Source of the DNA: Pseudomonas sp. Bc-h
GTDB taxonomy: Bacteria; Pseudomonadota; Gammaproteobacteria; Pseudomonadales; Pseudomonadaceae
Direction of reading: 5' to 3'
Length of the DNA: 64,000 bases
Assembly: GCF_002080045.1 (NCBI RefSeq)
Contig: NZ_MUIN01000005.1
Span: forward strand, 310,288 to 374,287
The notes beneath the pieces are model-generated. The model saw only the letters and a program-made list of their open reading frames with translations, searched no databases and had not been told where the DNA came from. Position numbers and translations under genes: made by a program. Of the stretch, positions 38,861-47,588 are shown in pieces. Position 1 is the stretch's first letter, and every line of letters starts with the position of its first letter.

Positions 38861-39460
38861 TCAACGCTCAATAACCTTCCCCACAACCTCATCTCCAATC
38901 ACCAGGAAATGCCCGCCTGCCACATGATGCAGCGTACGTAGCTCGTCGTGTCCATCGAAATGCCAGTGGCCATCGGAGAACACGCGCTCATCCGCCCAGG
39001 CTGCGACGACTTCACCGATGAACAGATCGTACTGATTCTGGTTGTGTGGTTCGGGCATCAGGCGGCACTCGAGCCACGCGGCACAGCCTTCCAGAAGCGG
39101 CGCTTCGACGATGTCGCCCGCGAAGGTCTGCAGACCGTAGGCCTTGAATTTGTCGATGTCCTGCTCCTGAGAGATTTCCAGACCGGACGTCGAGCCGACG
39201 GTTTCGACAATGTCCACCTGGCTGAGCGTCGGCACGTTGATCACGAACGTACCCGAGCCTTCCAGCAACTGCCGCGTCCAGACCGACTTATCGAGCACGA
39301 CCGTGACTTTCGGCGGCTGAAAATCCAGGGGCATCGCCCACGCTGCCGCCATTATGTTGCGCTGGCCATTGTGAGCGGCGCTGACTAGCACGGTCGGCCC
39401 GTGGTTGAGCAGTCGATAGCATTTGGCGAGGGGAACGGCACGGCGGTGGGAGACGGTCAT
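38861..39460 (-). CDS. Flavin reductase family protein
   Basis: A 199-residue FMN-binding split-barrel protein from MTVSHRRAVPLAKCYRLLNHGPTVLVSAAHNGQRNIMAAAWAMPLDF; SAAHNGQRNIM...WAMPL and GTFVINVP are typical of the flavoredoxin-like flavin reductases. It reduces free flavin for a partner oxygenase or reductase; none is nearby. The start is set at the Met at 39460 because the upstream frame has no family features. Divergent from the zinc-type ABC cluster. Confidence 0.9.
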   Translation of the reverse strand: MTVSHRRAVPLAKCYRLLNHGPTVLVSAAHNGQRNIMAAAWAMPLDFQPPKVTVVLDKSVWTRQLLEGSGTFVINVPTLSQVDIVETVGSTSGLEISQEQDIDKFKAYGLQTFAGDIVEAPLLEGCAAWLECRLMPEPHNQNQYDLFIGEVVAAWADERVFSDGHWHFDGHDELRTLHHVAGGHFLVIGDEVVGKVIER

Positions 39461-39608
39461 CGGAAATGATCCTGAAACGAGAAAAGGAGCGTGATCGGAA
39501 ATTACAGGGTTTGTCGCAGCAGGAAAACTCCATCCCAATGACCCGGGCAAACTGTCGGGTTCCTGAATCGCTGCGAAATACCTCTTCCCACTCCCGCGAA
39601 AATAGTGA

Positions 39609-39623
39609 TGTAATACTATAACA
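39609..39623. promoter_or_regulatory. Zur-like box before the metal ABC operon
   Basis: TGTAATACTATAACA is a near-perfect palindrome (left half TGTAATA, right half TATAACA, whose complement is TGTTATA) and closely matches the Zur box TGTTATANTATAACA of gammaproteobacteria. It lies 23 bp before the GTG of the 45-codon ORF and 156 bp before the ATP-binding gene. Confidence 0.65.
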
Positions 39624-39645
39624 AAACATTTCAGGCATTCTTTTC

Positions 39646-39783
39646 GTGAAACCCGCCTCTCGCCTTTCCCCGAATATTGCGACTTCCGCCCTCGCTCAAT
39701 CCGCAGGCAAGCGGGTGCTGGTCTCTCTGGCCTTGCTCGCGCTGTTGTGGATCGGCATCGCATGGGCGGTGGCCATCCCATGA
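39646..39783 (+). CDS. 45-residue putative membrane peptide (GTG start)
   Basis: GTG at 39646 opens a 45-codon frame starting MKPASRLSPN and ending with a hydrophobic helix (VLVSLALLALLWIGIAWAVAIP). Its stop TGA overlaps the ATG of the ABC ATPase as ATGA at 39780-39783, which strongly suggests translational coupling. The frame lies directly behind the Zur-like box, so it would be the first gene of the zinc operon. No similar named protein is known to me; the ribosome binding site is weak. A role in zinc uptake is a guess. Confidence 0.5.
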   Translation: MKPASRLSPNIATSALAQSAGKRVLVSLALLALLWIGIAWAVAIP

Positions 39784-40532
39784 GCGCAGCAATCGATCTT
39801 CACGACCTCACCGTCACCTATGAACGCCGCCCGGCGGTGCATCACGTCAGCGGGCGTTTCGCTGCTGGCAGCCTGACGGCGATTGTCGGCCCCAATGGCG
39901 CGGGCAAGTCGACCTTGATCAAGGCCATCGCCGGCACCTTGAAACCTGCCGTCGGGCGCGTTGACCGCGGCAGTCTGGCGACGCGGCATATCGGCTATCT
40001 GCCCCAGGCCGCGGAGATTGACCGCAGCTTTCCATTGAGTGTGGCCGACACGGTAATGATGGGCGCATGGCGCAGCCTTGGCGCCTTTCGTGGGGCCACG
40101 CGCAAGCACGCCGAACAGGCGAAGGAAGCGTTGCTGGCCGTCGGTCTTGAAGGCTTCGAACAGCGCAGCATCAGCTCGCTGTCGTCGGGGCAATTTCAGC
40201 GGGTCCTGTTCGCCAGGCTGTTGTTGCAGGACGCATCGGTCATTCTGTTGGACGAGCCCTTCACCGCCATCGACGCCCGCACTACTCGTGATCTGCTCAA
40301 GTTGATCAGCACCTGGCACGGTCAGGGGCGGACGGTGATCGCCGTGTTGCACGACATCGATCAGGTACGTCAGCACTTCCCCAGCACCTTGTTGCTGGCG
40401 CGGGAAACCATCGCTTGGGGCAATACCGCCGACATCCTTCACCCTGACAACCTGCGTCGCGCCAAGAACATGGCCGAGCATTGGAGCGCGGATGCGCAGC
40501 CTTGTGCAATCGACGAGGAGAATGCGCTGTGA
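39780..40532 (+). CDS. Metal ABC transporter ATP-binding protein (ZnuC-like)
   Basis: A 250-residue ABC ATPase. Walker A GPNGAGKSTLIK, Walker B VILLDEPFTAID and switch His in AVLHDIDQV are intact; the signature is LSSGQFQRVLFARLLL, with Ser where LSGGQ has Gly, as seen in some metal transporters. Start ATG 39780 overlaps the small ORF's stop. Powers uptake of zinc or manganese through the permease. Confidence 0.92.
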   Translation: MSAAIDLHDLTVTYERRPAVHHVSGRFAAGSLTAIVGPNGAGKSTLIKAIAGTLKPAVGRVDRGSLATRHIGYLPQAAEIDRSFPLSVADTVMMGAWRSLGAFRGATRKHAEQAKEALLAVGLEGFEQRSISSLSSGQFQRVLFARLLLQDASVILLDEPFTAIDARTTRDLLKLISTWHGQGRTVIAVLHDIDQVRQHFPSTLLLARETIAWGNTADILHPDNLRRAKNMAEHWSADAQPCAIDEENAL

Positions 40533-41398
40533 CGCTCTATAGCCTGTTGATTCAGCCCTTCGTCGATTTCGGTTTCATGCGCCGCGCGTTGGTAGCGTGT
40601 CTCGCGCTGGGGATTGGCTCAGGCCCCGTCGGCGTGTTGCTGATGTTGCGTCGCATGAGTCTGGTCGGTGACGCCATGAGCCACGCCGTTCTGCCAGGTG
40701 CTGCGGTGGGGTTTCTGTTCGCGGGGCTGTCGCTGCCCGCGATGGGGTTTGGTGGCTTGATTGCCGGGCTCGCGGTGGCACTGCTGTCGGGTCTGGTCAG
40801 CCGTTTCACCACCCTGCGCGAAGATGCGAGTTTCGCCAGTTTTTACCTGACGTCGCTGGCGGCGGGCGTCTTGATCGTGTCGCTGCACGGCTCCAACGTC
40901 GACCTGTTGCACGTGCTGTTCGGCACCATCCTGGCCATCGACGATCAGGCGATTTTCATGGTGGGCGCCATCGCCTCGTTCACCCTGATTCTGCTCGCGC
41001 TGATCTACCGACCATTGATTCTGGAATGTTTCGACCCCGGTTTTCTGCGTGCGGTCGGCGGGCGCGGGTCGTTGTATCACGTACTGTTTCTGTTGCTGGT
41101 CGTGCTCAATCTGGTCGCCGGCTTCCAGGCCCTTGGGACCTTGATGGCGGTCGGCATGATGATGCTACCCGCCACCGTCGCACGTTTCTGGTCGAGTTCT
41201 CTGACCGGGATGATCGTGATCTCCACGGTGGTCGCCACGCTTTCAGGCTTCATCGGTCTGATCGTTTCCTACCACGCCAGCGTCGCGTCAGGCCCGGCAA
41301 TCGTCCTGACCGCCAGCGCGTTTTACCTGTTCTCACTGTTCTTTGGACGCAGCGGTTTTCTACGCCGTCTGTTCCCGAGGGTTCACCTGTCCGGCTGA
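40529..41398 (+). CDS. Metal ABC transporter permease (ZnuB/MntB family)
   Basis: A 289-residue permease with eight or more membrane segments. MSLVGDAMSHAVLPGAAVGFLFAGL and SLHGSNVDLLHVLFGTILAID are conserved ABC-3 family regions. GTG at 40529 overlaps the ATPase stop (GTGA). The solute-binding protein follows 26 bp later. Confidence 0.93.
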   Translation: MTLYSLLIQPFVDFGFMRRALVACLALGIGSGPVGVLLMLRRMSLVGDAMSHAVLPGAAVGFLFAGLSLPAMGFGGLIAGLAVALLSGLVSRFTTLREDASFASFYLTSLAAGVLIVSLHGSNVDLLHVLFGTILAIDDQAIFMVGAIASFTLILLALIYRPLILECFDPGFLRAVGGRGSLYHVLFLLLVVLNLVAGFQALGTLMAVGMMMLPATVARFWSSSLTGMIVISTVVATLSGFIGLIVSYHASVASGPAIVLTASAFYLFSLFFGRSGFLRRLFPRVHLSG

Positions 41399-41424
41399 TC
41401 GTTCTCTTACCGCAAGGAATTCAC

Positions 41425-42312
41425 ATGAAACGTTTGACGCTTCTGACCGCCGCACTGGCGTTGTCGGGCCTGGCCAACTTCGCCCAGGCAAAAACCCTGG
41501 AAACCGTTGCATCGTTCACCGTCATCGCCGACATGGTGCATAACGTGGGTGGCGATCACGTTCACGTGACCTCACTGATCGGCCCCAACGGCGACCCGCA
41601 CGTCTATGAGCCAACGCCCAACGACGCTCAGGCGCTGAAGAAAGCCGACGTGGTCTTCGTCAGTGGCCTGCACCTTGAAGGCTGGCTCGATCGGTTGATT
41701 ACTGCATCGGGCTACAAAGGCGAACCAGTGGTGCTATCCAACGGGATCATGACCCGCAGCATGGAAGAGGACGGCGAGAAGATCACCGATCCACACGCCT
41801 GGAACAGCGCTGTAAACGGCATCGTCTACGTCAGAAACATCGTCAAGGCCCTGCAGAAAGCAGACCCGGACAACGCGGCCGATTACAAAGCCAACGGTGA
41901 CAAGTACATCGCACAGTTGCAGGAAATGGACGCCTACGCACGTGCGAAGATCAACGCCATTCCGGCTGCACAGCGCAAGGTACTGACGTCCCACGATGCC
42001 TTTGGCTACTTCGGTGATGCCTATGGCGTGACCTTCCTGTCGCCTCTAGGTTTCTCTACGGAAACCGAAGCGTCGGCAGCAGATGTCGGGAAGCTGATCA
42101 CTCAGATTAAGCAAGAGCGTGTCAGCGCCTACTTCTTCGAGAACTCCAGCGACCCGCGCCTGGTCCAGCAGATCGCCAAGGCCAGCGGCGCGCATCCTGG
42201 GGGTGAGTTGTACGTGGAAGCGCTGTCACCTGCCAATGGCCCGGCAGCCACTTACGTGAAGATGTTTCGCTACAATGTGGACAAGATGACGGCGGCGATG
42301 AAGGGGCAATAA
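41425..42312 (+). CDS. Metal-binding periplasmic solute-binding protein (cluster A-I)
   Basis: A 295-residue protein with a signal peptide ending LANFAQA (about residue 22). Metal-binding motifs are GDPHVYEPTPNDAQAL, ITDPHAWNS, LTSHDAFGYFGDAYGV and YFFENSSDPR. It lacks the long His/Asp-rich loop of classic ZnuA, so specificity may be zinc (favoured by the Zur-like box) or manganese. ATG at 41425 with AAGGA nine bp upstream. Confidence 0.92.
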   Translation: MKRLTLLTAALALSGLANFAQAKTLETVASFTVIADMVHNVGGDHVHVTSLIGPNGDPHVYEPTPNDAQALKKADVVFVSGLHLEGWLDRLITASGYKGEPVVLSNGIMTRSMEEDGEKITDPHAWNSAVNGIVYVRNIVKALQKADPDNAADYKANGDKYIAQLQEMDAYARAKINAIPAAQRKVLTSHDAFGYFGDAYGVTFLSPLGFSTETEASAADVGKLITQIKQERVSAYFFENSSDPRLVQQIAKASGAHPGGELYVEALSPANGPAATYVKMFRYNVDKMTAAMKGQ

Positions 42313-42338
42313 TTGCCTATCGAGGCAACCCATGCCCT

Positions 42339-42404
42339 GTAGCAGTCCGGCTTGCCGGCGGCGGCGATTTCAAGGACGCCACCGCTGGCAAGCCGGATTG
42401 CTAC
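42339..42404. repeat. REPIN 4
   Basis: GTAGCAGTCCGGCTTGCCGG at the left end and CAAGCCGGATTGCTAC at the right, with a short spacer. Sits in the 97-bp space between the convergent solute-binding and mdeB genes. Confidence 0.88.
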
Positions 42405-42409
42405 GGACC

Positions 42410-45121
42410 TCACCGATCCCAGGACGGCTCGCTGTCCGCCTTGATCCCATACTGCTCGATCACCCGAGCAGCGATATCGCCCGACAAATCACACTGCCTC
42501 ACCAACGCCGTCACAGCGGCCAGCACGATGTGATATCGGTCCACCTCAAAGAAGCTGCGCAGCTCGGCGCGCGTATCGCTGCGACCAAAACCATCAGTCC
42601 CCAACACCGTGTAATCGGCCTGCATGTAAGAGGCAACCAACTGCGGCACGGCACGAACGTAATCCGACGCCGCGACTATCGGCGCGCCTTTGGGCAGACA
42701 TTCATTCAAATGGCTAACTCGCCTGGTCGCTTGCGGATGCAGACGATTCCAGCGCTCGACCTCACGCGCTTCTCGATCAAGCTCAGTGAAGCTGGTGACG
42801 CTCCACACTTCACTTTCGATTTGCCAGTCTTGCGCCAGCAGTTCAGCCGCAGCGATCACCTCGCGCAAAATCGTGCCCGAGCCCAGCAGGCGCGCTTTGC
42901 CTATCGCTCCGTCCAGGGACTGCCCACCAAAACGATACATGCCGCGAATGATCGATGACTCGACACCCTCAGGCAGCGATGGCTGAGCGTAGTTTTCGTT
43001 CATCAGGGTGACGTAATAGAACTCATCGACATCGTGCTCCATCATCTGCCGCATGCCATGGTCGAGGATCACCGCAAACTCACCAGCGAATGCCGGATCG
43101 TATGCGCGGCAGTTCGGCACGGTGGACGCCATCAAATGGCTCGACCCGTCTTGATGCTGCAATCCCTCGCCACCCAGGGTCGTACGACCGGCCGTTGCTC
43201 CGAGCAGGAAACCACGAGCACGCTGGTCGGCTGCCGCCCAGATCAGATCGCCAACGCGTTGAAAACCGAACATCGAGTAATAGATGTAAAAAGGCAGCAT
43301 GCGCAGACTGTGTGCGGAGTAGCTGGTGGCAGCTGCTACCCAGGAACTGATCGCACCGGCCTCGCTGATGCCCTCCTCCAGAATCTGGCCATTGGTGGCC
43401 TCCCGATAGCTGAGGATTGACCCGATGTCTTCCGGCTCGTATCGCTGGCCGACACTGGAGTAGATCCCGATCTGCTTGAACAGATTGGCCATACCAAAGG
43501 TGCGCGCTTCGTCGGCGACGATGGGTACGACCCGCGGGCCAAGTTGCTTGTCCTTGAGCAGGTTGCCAAGCATGCGCACGAAGGCCATGGTCGTCGACAT
43601 TTCCTTGCCAGCAGCCTGAATGGCAAAACTGGCGTAACTCTCACGGACCGGCACCGGGATTGGCTGCGCCACAGCGCTGCGACTCGGCATCGAGCCGCCC
43701 AATGCCTGACGCCGCTGATGCAGGTAGCGCATTTCGGCGCTGCGGGCATCGGGTTTGAGGAAGCTCAGATTTTCTGCCTGCTCGTCGGTGAGCGGCAAAT
43801 TGAAGCGATCACGGAAGTTGATCAGCGCCTCGCGGTCGAGCTTCTTCTGTTGGTGCGTCGTCATCTTGCCCTGACCGGCTTCGCCCATGCCGAAGCCCTT
43901 CTTGGTCTGCGCCAGAACCACCGTCGGCCGCCCTTTGTGCCGGGTCGCAGCGTTATAGGCAGCGAAGATTTTCACCAGGTCATGGCCACCTCGCTTGAGG
44001 CGATCGATCTGCTCGTCGGTCAGACCCTCGGCGAGTTTATTCAGTGCCTGGTTCTGGCCGAAGAAATGCTCACGGTTGTAATGCCCGTCCTTGGCCGCGA
44101 AGGTCTGGAACTGCCCGTCAACGGTTTGCGACAACGCGCGCACCAGCGAGCCATCATGATCGCGGGAGAACAATGCGTCCCAGTCGGAACCCCAGACCAG
44201 TTTGATCACGTTCCAGCCCGCCCCGCTGAATAGCGTCTCCAGCTCGTCAATGATCCTGCCGTTGCCCCGCACCGGGCCATCGAGACGCTGCAGGTTGCAG
44301 TTGACGACCCAAGTCAGGTTGTCGAGCCCCTCACGCGCCGCGAGAGTGAGCGCCGACATGCTCTCCGGCTCGTCCATCTCGCCGTCACCGAATACGCCCC
44401 ACACATGCCGCGTCGAGGTGTCCTGCAAACCACGGTGCTGCAGATAACGCATGAATCGCGCCTGGTAGATCGAGCTGATCGGACCAATGCCCATCGAACC
44501 CGTGGGGAACTGCCAGAAGTCGGACATCAGCCAAGGGTGTGGATAACTTGAGAGACCGCGAGCGCCAGCCTTGAGCGCTCCGATTTCCTGACGATAGTGC
44601 GCCAGATCGTTCTCACTCAAACGGCCTTCGATAAACGCTCGCGCATAGATGCCGGGCGCTGAATGCGGCTGATAGAACACCAGGTCGCCCCCATGCTCAT
44701 CGCCGCTCGCACGAAAGAAATGATTGAAGCCGACCTCGAACAGATCTGCCGCGCTGGCGTAACTGGCGATGTGTCCGCCCAGCTCGCCATAGGCCTGATT
44801 GGCTCGCACCACCATTGCCAACGCGTTCCAACGCATCAAGGAGGCCAGCCGCTCCTCGATGGCCAGATCGCCCGGAAACGACGGTTGCTGCTCCACAGAA
44901 ATGGTATTGACGTAAGGCGTGCCGTGAGCCGGCTGCCAACCGATCTTCGGATTGCGGGCAATGTTCGCCAGCATGTCGAGAATCTCTCGAGCACGCTCGG
45001 CACCAGCGTTATCCACAAGGGACATTAGCGCTTCCTGCCACTCGGTCATTTCCAACAGATCGTGATGGCTTCGCGCGGCAAAGGCTGCGGGAATAATGGA
45101 ATCGAAATGGCTCATAGACAC
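42410..45121 (-). CDS. mdeB: MdeB-type 2-oxo acid dehydrogenase E1 (PDH E1 homologue)
   Basis: A 903-residue homodimeric E1 of the AceE family: catalyses ThDP-dependent oxidative decarboxylation of a 2-oxo acid. GVFGDGEMDEPESM is the ThDP/Mg motif with the NCNLQRLDGPVRGN segment following; PTVVLAQTKKGFGMGEAGQGKMTTHQQKKL is typical of AceE. No E2/E3 gene is nearby. The divergent Lrp-type neighbour matches MdeR of P. putida, whose operon mdeA-mdeB degrades methionine to 2-oxobutyrate and then propionyl-CoA. mdeA is missing here. GGAGG lies six bp before the ATG. Confidence 0.85.
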   Translation of the reverse strand: MSMSHFDSIIPAAFAARSHHDLLEMTEWQEALMSLVDNAGAERAREILDMLANIARNPKIGWQPAHGTPYVNTISVEQQPSFPGDLAIEERLASLMRWNALAMVVRANQAYGELGGHIASYASAADLFEVGFNHFFRASGDEHGGDLVFYQPHSAPGIYARAFIEGRLSENDLAHYRQEIGALKAGARGLSSYPHPWLMSDFWQFPTGSMGIGPISSIYQARFMRYLQHRGLQDTSTRHVWGVFGDGEMDEPESMSALTLAAREGLDNLTWVVNCNLQRLDGPVRGNGRIIDELETLFSGAGWNVIKLVWGSDWDALFSRDHDGSLVRALSQTVDGQFQTFAAKDGHYNREHFFGQNQALNKLAEGLTDEQIDRLKRGGHDLVKIFAAYNAATRHKGRPTVVLAQTKKGFGMGEAGQGKMTTHQQKKLDREALINFRDRFNLPLTDEQAENLSFLKPDARSAEMRYLHQRRQALGGSMPSRSAVAQPIPVPVRESYASFAIQAAGKEMSTTMAFVRMLGNLLKDKQLGPRVVPIVADEARTFGMANLFKQIGIYSSVGQRYEPEDIGSILSYREATNGQILEEGISEAGAISSWVAAATSYSAHSLRMLPFYIYYSMFGFQRVGDLIWAAADQRARGFLLGATAGRTTLGGEGLQHQDGSSHLMASTVPNCRAYDPAFAGEFAVILDHGMRQMMEHDVDEFYYVTLMNENYAQPSLPEGVESSIIRGMYRFGGQSLDGAIGKARLLGSGTILREVIAAAELLAQDWQIESEVWSVTSFTELDREAREVERWNRLHPQATRRVSHLNECLPKGAPIVAASDYVRAVPQLVASYMQADYTVLGTDGFGRSDTRAELRSFFEVDRYHIVLAAVTALVRQCDLSGDIAARVIEQYGIKADSEPSWDR

Positions 45122-45155
45122 CTCCGGTTAATTAAGGAAAAGTCTATGCTTCGCT

Positions 45156-45181
45156 GTGCAGTTTTAATGACCGATCTGCAC
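45156..45181. promoter_or_regulatory. Inverted repeat between mdeB and mdeR
   Basis: GTGCAG (45156-45161) and CTGCAC (45176-45181), 14 bp apart, form a perfect inverted repeat in the 116-bp divergent region. Lrp-family regulators bind such dyads, so it is a candidate MdeR operator. The remaining sequence is AT-rich, likely with promoters for both genes. Confidence 0.45.
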
Positions 45182-45237
45182 GACACAAGGATCGATCTAC
45201 AGCATAAAAAACCCTAAAAATGGCAAATTGAAGCACG

Positions 45238-45702
45238 ATGAACTTCGACAGCATTGACCTGAAAATCCTTCGAGAACTTCAACGCGACAGCAGCCTGTCC
45301 AACGTCGAATTGGCTAAACGCGTTCATCTGTCGCCCTCGCCGTGCCTGGCGAGAGTCAAGGCGCTGGAAGCCTCGGGCTGCATTCGCGAGTACGTTGCGC
45401 TGCTGGCACCCGAGCATTTGGGGCTGCGCCTGAACGTTTTCATTTCCATCAGCCTGAAGGAACAGAGCCGCGAAGCGCTGCAGAATTTCGAGCGCCGCGT
45501 ATGCGAATGCGAGGAAGTGATGGAGTGCTATCTGATGACCGGCGACGCCGATTACCTGCTACGCGTGGTGATGGCCGACATGCAGGCACTCGAGCATTTC
45601 ATCATCGAGCGCCTGTCGCCGATGCCGGAAGTGGAGAAGATCAGGTCCAGCCTTTCGCTCAAGCAGGTGCGTTACAAGACTGCGCTGCCGTTGCGGCCTT
45701 GA
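45238..45702 (+). CDS. mdeR: Lrp/AsnC-family regulator, MdeR-like
   Basis: A 154-residue Lrp/AsnC regulator. MNFDSIDLKILRELQRDSSLSNVELAKRVHLSPSPCLARVKALEASG is the winged helix; the rest is a RAM effector domain (VFISISLKEQSREALQNFE, DADYLLRVV). Divergent from mdeB, exactly the mdeR/mde arrangement in P. putida, where it activates methionine degradation. A single REP follows. Confidence 0.85.
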   Translation: MNFDSIDLKILRELQRDSSLSNVELAKRVHLSPSPCLARVKALEASGCIREYVALLAPEHLGLRLNVFISISLKEQSREALQNFERRVCECEEVMECYLMTGDADYLLRVVMADMQALEHFIIERLSPMPEVEKIRSSLSLKQVRYKTALPLRP

Positions 45703-45733
45703 TGGCCGTACCGTCGAGTCGACTCAGAGACGG

Positions 45734-45762
45734 CTGCCGCCGGCAAGCCGGGCTGCTACAGG
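45734..45762. repeat. Single REP element 5
   Basis: GCCGCCGGCAAGCCGGGCTGC followed by TACAGG corresponds to the right half of the REPINs; there is no left half. Lies between mdeR and tauC, which converge. Confidence 0.75.
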
Positions 45763-45802
45763 AGTGCAGCCCATCCGCAAGACGAACGGCTAGACAGGCC
45801 CC

Positions 45803-46672
45803 TCACACTTTGCCTTTCCACGGTACCAGCTTGCGTTCCAGCCAGCGCATCCCCAGGTCGAACAGCAAGGCCATGGCACCGATCACCAGAATGCCCATGA
45901 TCACGACGTCGGTAGCCATGAATTTGGACGCGGTCAGGACCATGAAACCCAGGCCCGCGGTGGCAGCGACCATCTCAGCGGCGACCAATGTCGTCCAGCC
46001 GAAACCGATGGCGATGCGCATACCCGTCAGCACTTCTGGCAACGCCGCGGGCATGATCACGTGGCGCAGCACCTGCCCACGACTTGCCCCCATCGAGTAC
46101 GCAGCATGAATCTGTTCGATGGCAACGGACTTCACGCCAGCCCGCGCACTCAGCGCCAGCGGAGCGAACATCGCGAGGTAGATCAGCAGGATTTTCGAGC
46201 CTTCTCCAATGCCCATCCAGATCACCACCAACGGCAAATACGCCAACGGCGGCAATGGACGATAAAACTCCACCAGCGGGTCGAATATGCCCCGAGCCAC
46301 ACGGTTGACGCCCATCATGATGCCCACCGGGATGGCCGTCAGCACAGCCAGCACAAACGCTCCGAACACCCGCAATGCGCTCCAGCCGATATGCGCGAGC
46401 AGGGTCTGGTCGGCGAACCCCTCCTGCGATACATCTACCAGTTGCATCCACACCGCTTGAGGTGAGGGCAGGAACAGCGGCTTGACCCAGCCGCCGTTAG
46501 TGGCGGCGTACCAGAGCGCGAACAGGGCAACGATGGTCACCAGGCTCAGCGTCACGCTGGAACCATTGCCAGGCGCGCCGTATTGCTCGCCGGGTTTCGC
46601 TGGCGCGGCCCGACGCAGTTCGTTGAATGTGCGCATGACGGCGCGGCGCTGCTTCTCGTCGAACAGGCTCAT
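45803..46672 (-). CDS. tauC: Taurine ABC transporter permease
   Basis: A 289-residue inner-membrane permease with six predicted segments. The EAA motif [45 protein letters not shown] is typical of TauC/SsuC. It overlaps tauB by 4 bp (ATGA at 46669-46672). Placement with tauR and an omega-aminotransferase supports taurine rather than other sulfonates. Confidence 0.9.
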   Translation of the reverse strand: MSLFDEKQRRAVMRTFNELRRAAPAKPGEQYGAPGNGSSVTLSLVTIVALFALWYAATNGGWVKPLFLPSPQAVWMQLVDVSQEGFADQTLLAHIGWSALRVFGAFVLAVLTAIPVGIMMGVNRVARGIFDPLVEFYRPLPPLAYLPLVVIWMGIGEGSKILLIYLAMFAPLALSARAGVKSVAIEQIHAAYSMGASRGQVLRHVIMPAALPEVLTGMRIAIGFGWTTLVAAEMVAATAGLGFMVLTASKFMATDVVIMGILVIGAMALLFDLGMRWLERKLVPWKGKV

Positions 46673-47508
46673 GCGGCCTCCTCATCACCGTGAATGATGC
46701 TCAGGATCTGTTCGCGCAGCGCAATGAAATCCGGGCTGGACTTGACCGCGCGCGCGTCGCGACATGCGAGAAAACGCTTGCCGAAGTCGACGGAAAATTC
46801 GTGAGTGATACGGCCAGGGCGTGGCGACATGATGATCAGCCGGGTGGCCATGAACAGCGCTTCTTCGACATCGTGGGTAATGAAGAACATCATCTTGCGT
46901 GTGCTTTGCCAGATGCCGAGGATCAACTCCTGAAGGCGCTCGCGGGTCAACGCATCGAGCGCGCCCAAAGGCTCGTCGAGCAATAGCATCTGCGGATCGT
47001 TTGTCAGCGCGCGGGCTATACCTACACGCTGCTGCATACCCCCGGACAGCTGATAGATCGCGTGTCCACGAAAGTCCGCCAGCCCGGTCAGCTCAAGAAA
47101 ATGCATCGCCCGCTGCTCGCGCTCGGCTTTCGGGATGCCGCGAAGCTTGAGGCCAAAAGCAACGTTGTCGAGCACGTTGAGCCACGGCAGCAGCGCGTGC
47201 TTCTGGAACACCACGCCACGCTCGGCTCCGGGCCCTGTGACTTGATCACGCAATTCGGCGCCACGGCTGACCTCCTGAGGGACCTGCCCCTGAAAATCTC
47301 CAAGGGTGATCACTCCACTGCTCGGCTGGATGAACCCGGCCATGAGATTGAGGAGTGTGGTTTTGCCGCATCCTGAAGCCCCAAGTGCGACAACGAAATC
47401 ACCGGCGGCGATGTCCAGGTTGACCCCGGACAGCGCGCTGACCTGCTGACCTTTCTGCTGTCCCGGATAAAGCACCGAAACGTCATGAATCTTGAGGCTC
47501 AGGGCCAT
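46669..47508 (-). CDS. tauB: Taurine ABC transporter ATP-binding protein
   Basis: A 279-residue ATPase with Walker [17 protein letters not shown], signature [15 protein letters not shown] and Walker [17 protein letters not shown]. Belongs to the TauB/SsuB branch of nitrate/sulfonate transporters. Next gene upstream is the solute-binding protein, 80 bp away. Confidence 0.92.
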   Translation of the reverse strand: MALSLKIHDVSVLYPGQQKGQQVSALSGVNLDIAAGDFVVALGASGCGKTTLLNLMAGFIQPSSGVITLGDFQGQVPQEVSRGAELRDQVTGPGAERGVVFQKHALLPWLNVLDNVAFGLKLRGIPKAEREQRAMHFLELTGLADFRGHAIYQLSGGMQQRVGIARALTNDPQMLLLDEPLGALDALTRERLQELILGIWQSTRKMMFFITHDVEEALFMATRLIIMSPRPGRITHEFSVDFGKRFLACRDARAVKSSPDFIALREQILSIIHGDEEAA

Positions 47509-47588
47509 GGCGCTTTCCTTTTGAGAGTCCTGTGTGGGGTGAGCATCGTCCCTTCGATTACGCGGAACGATGCACGGTTCGCGCCGCT

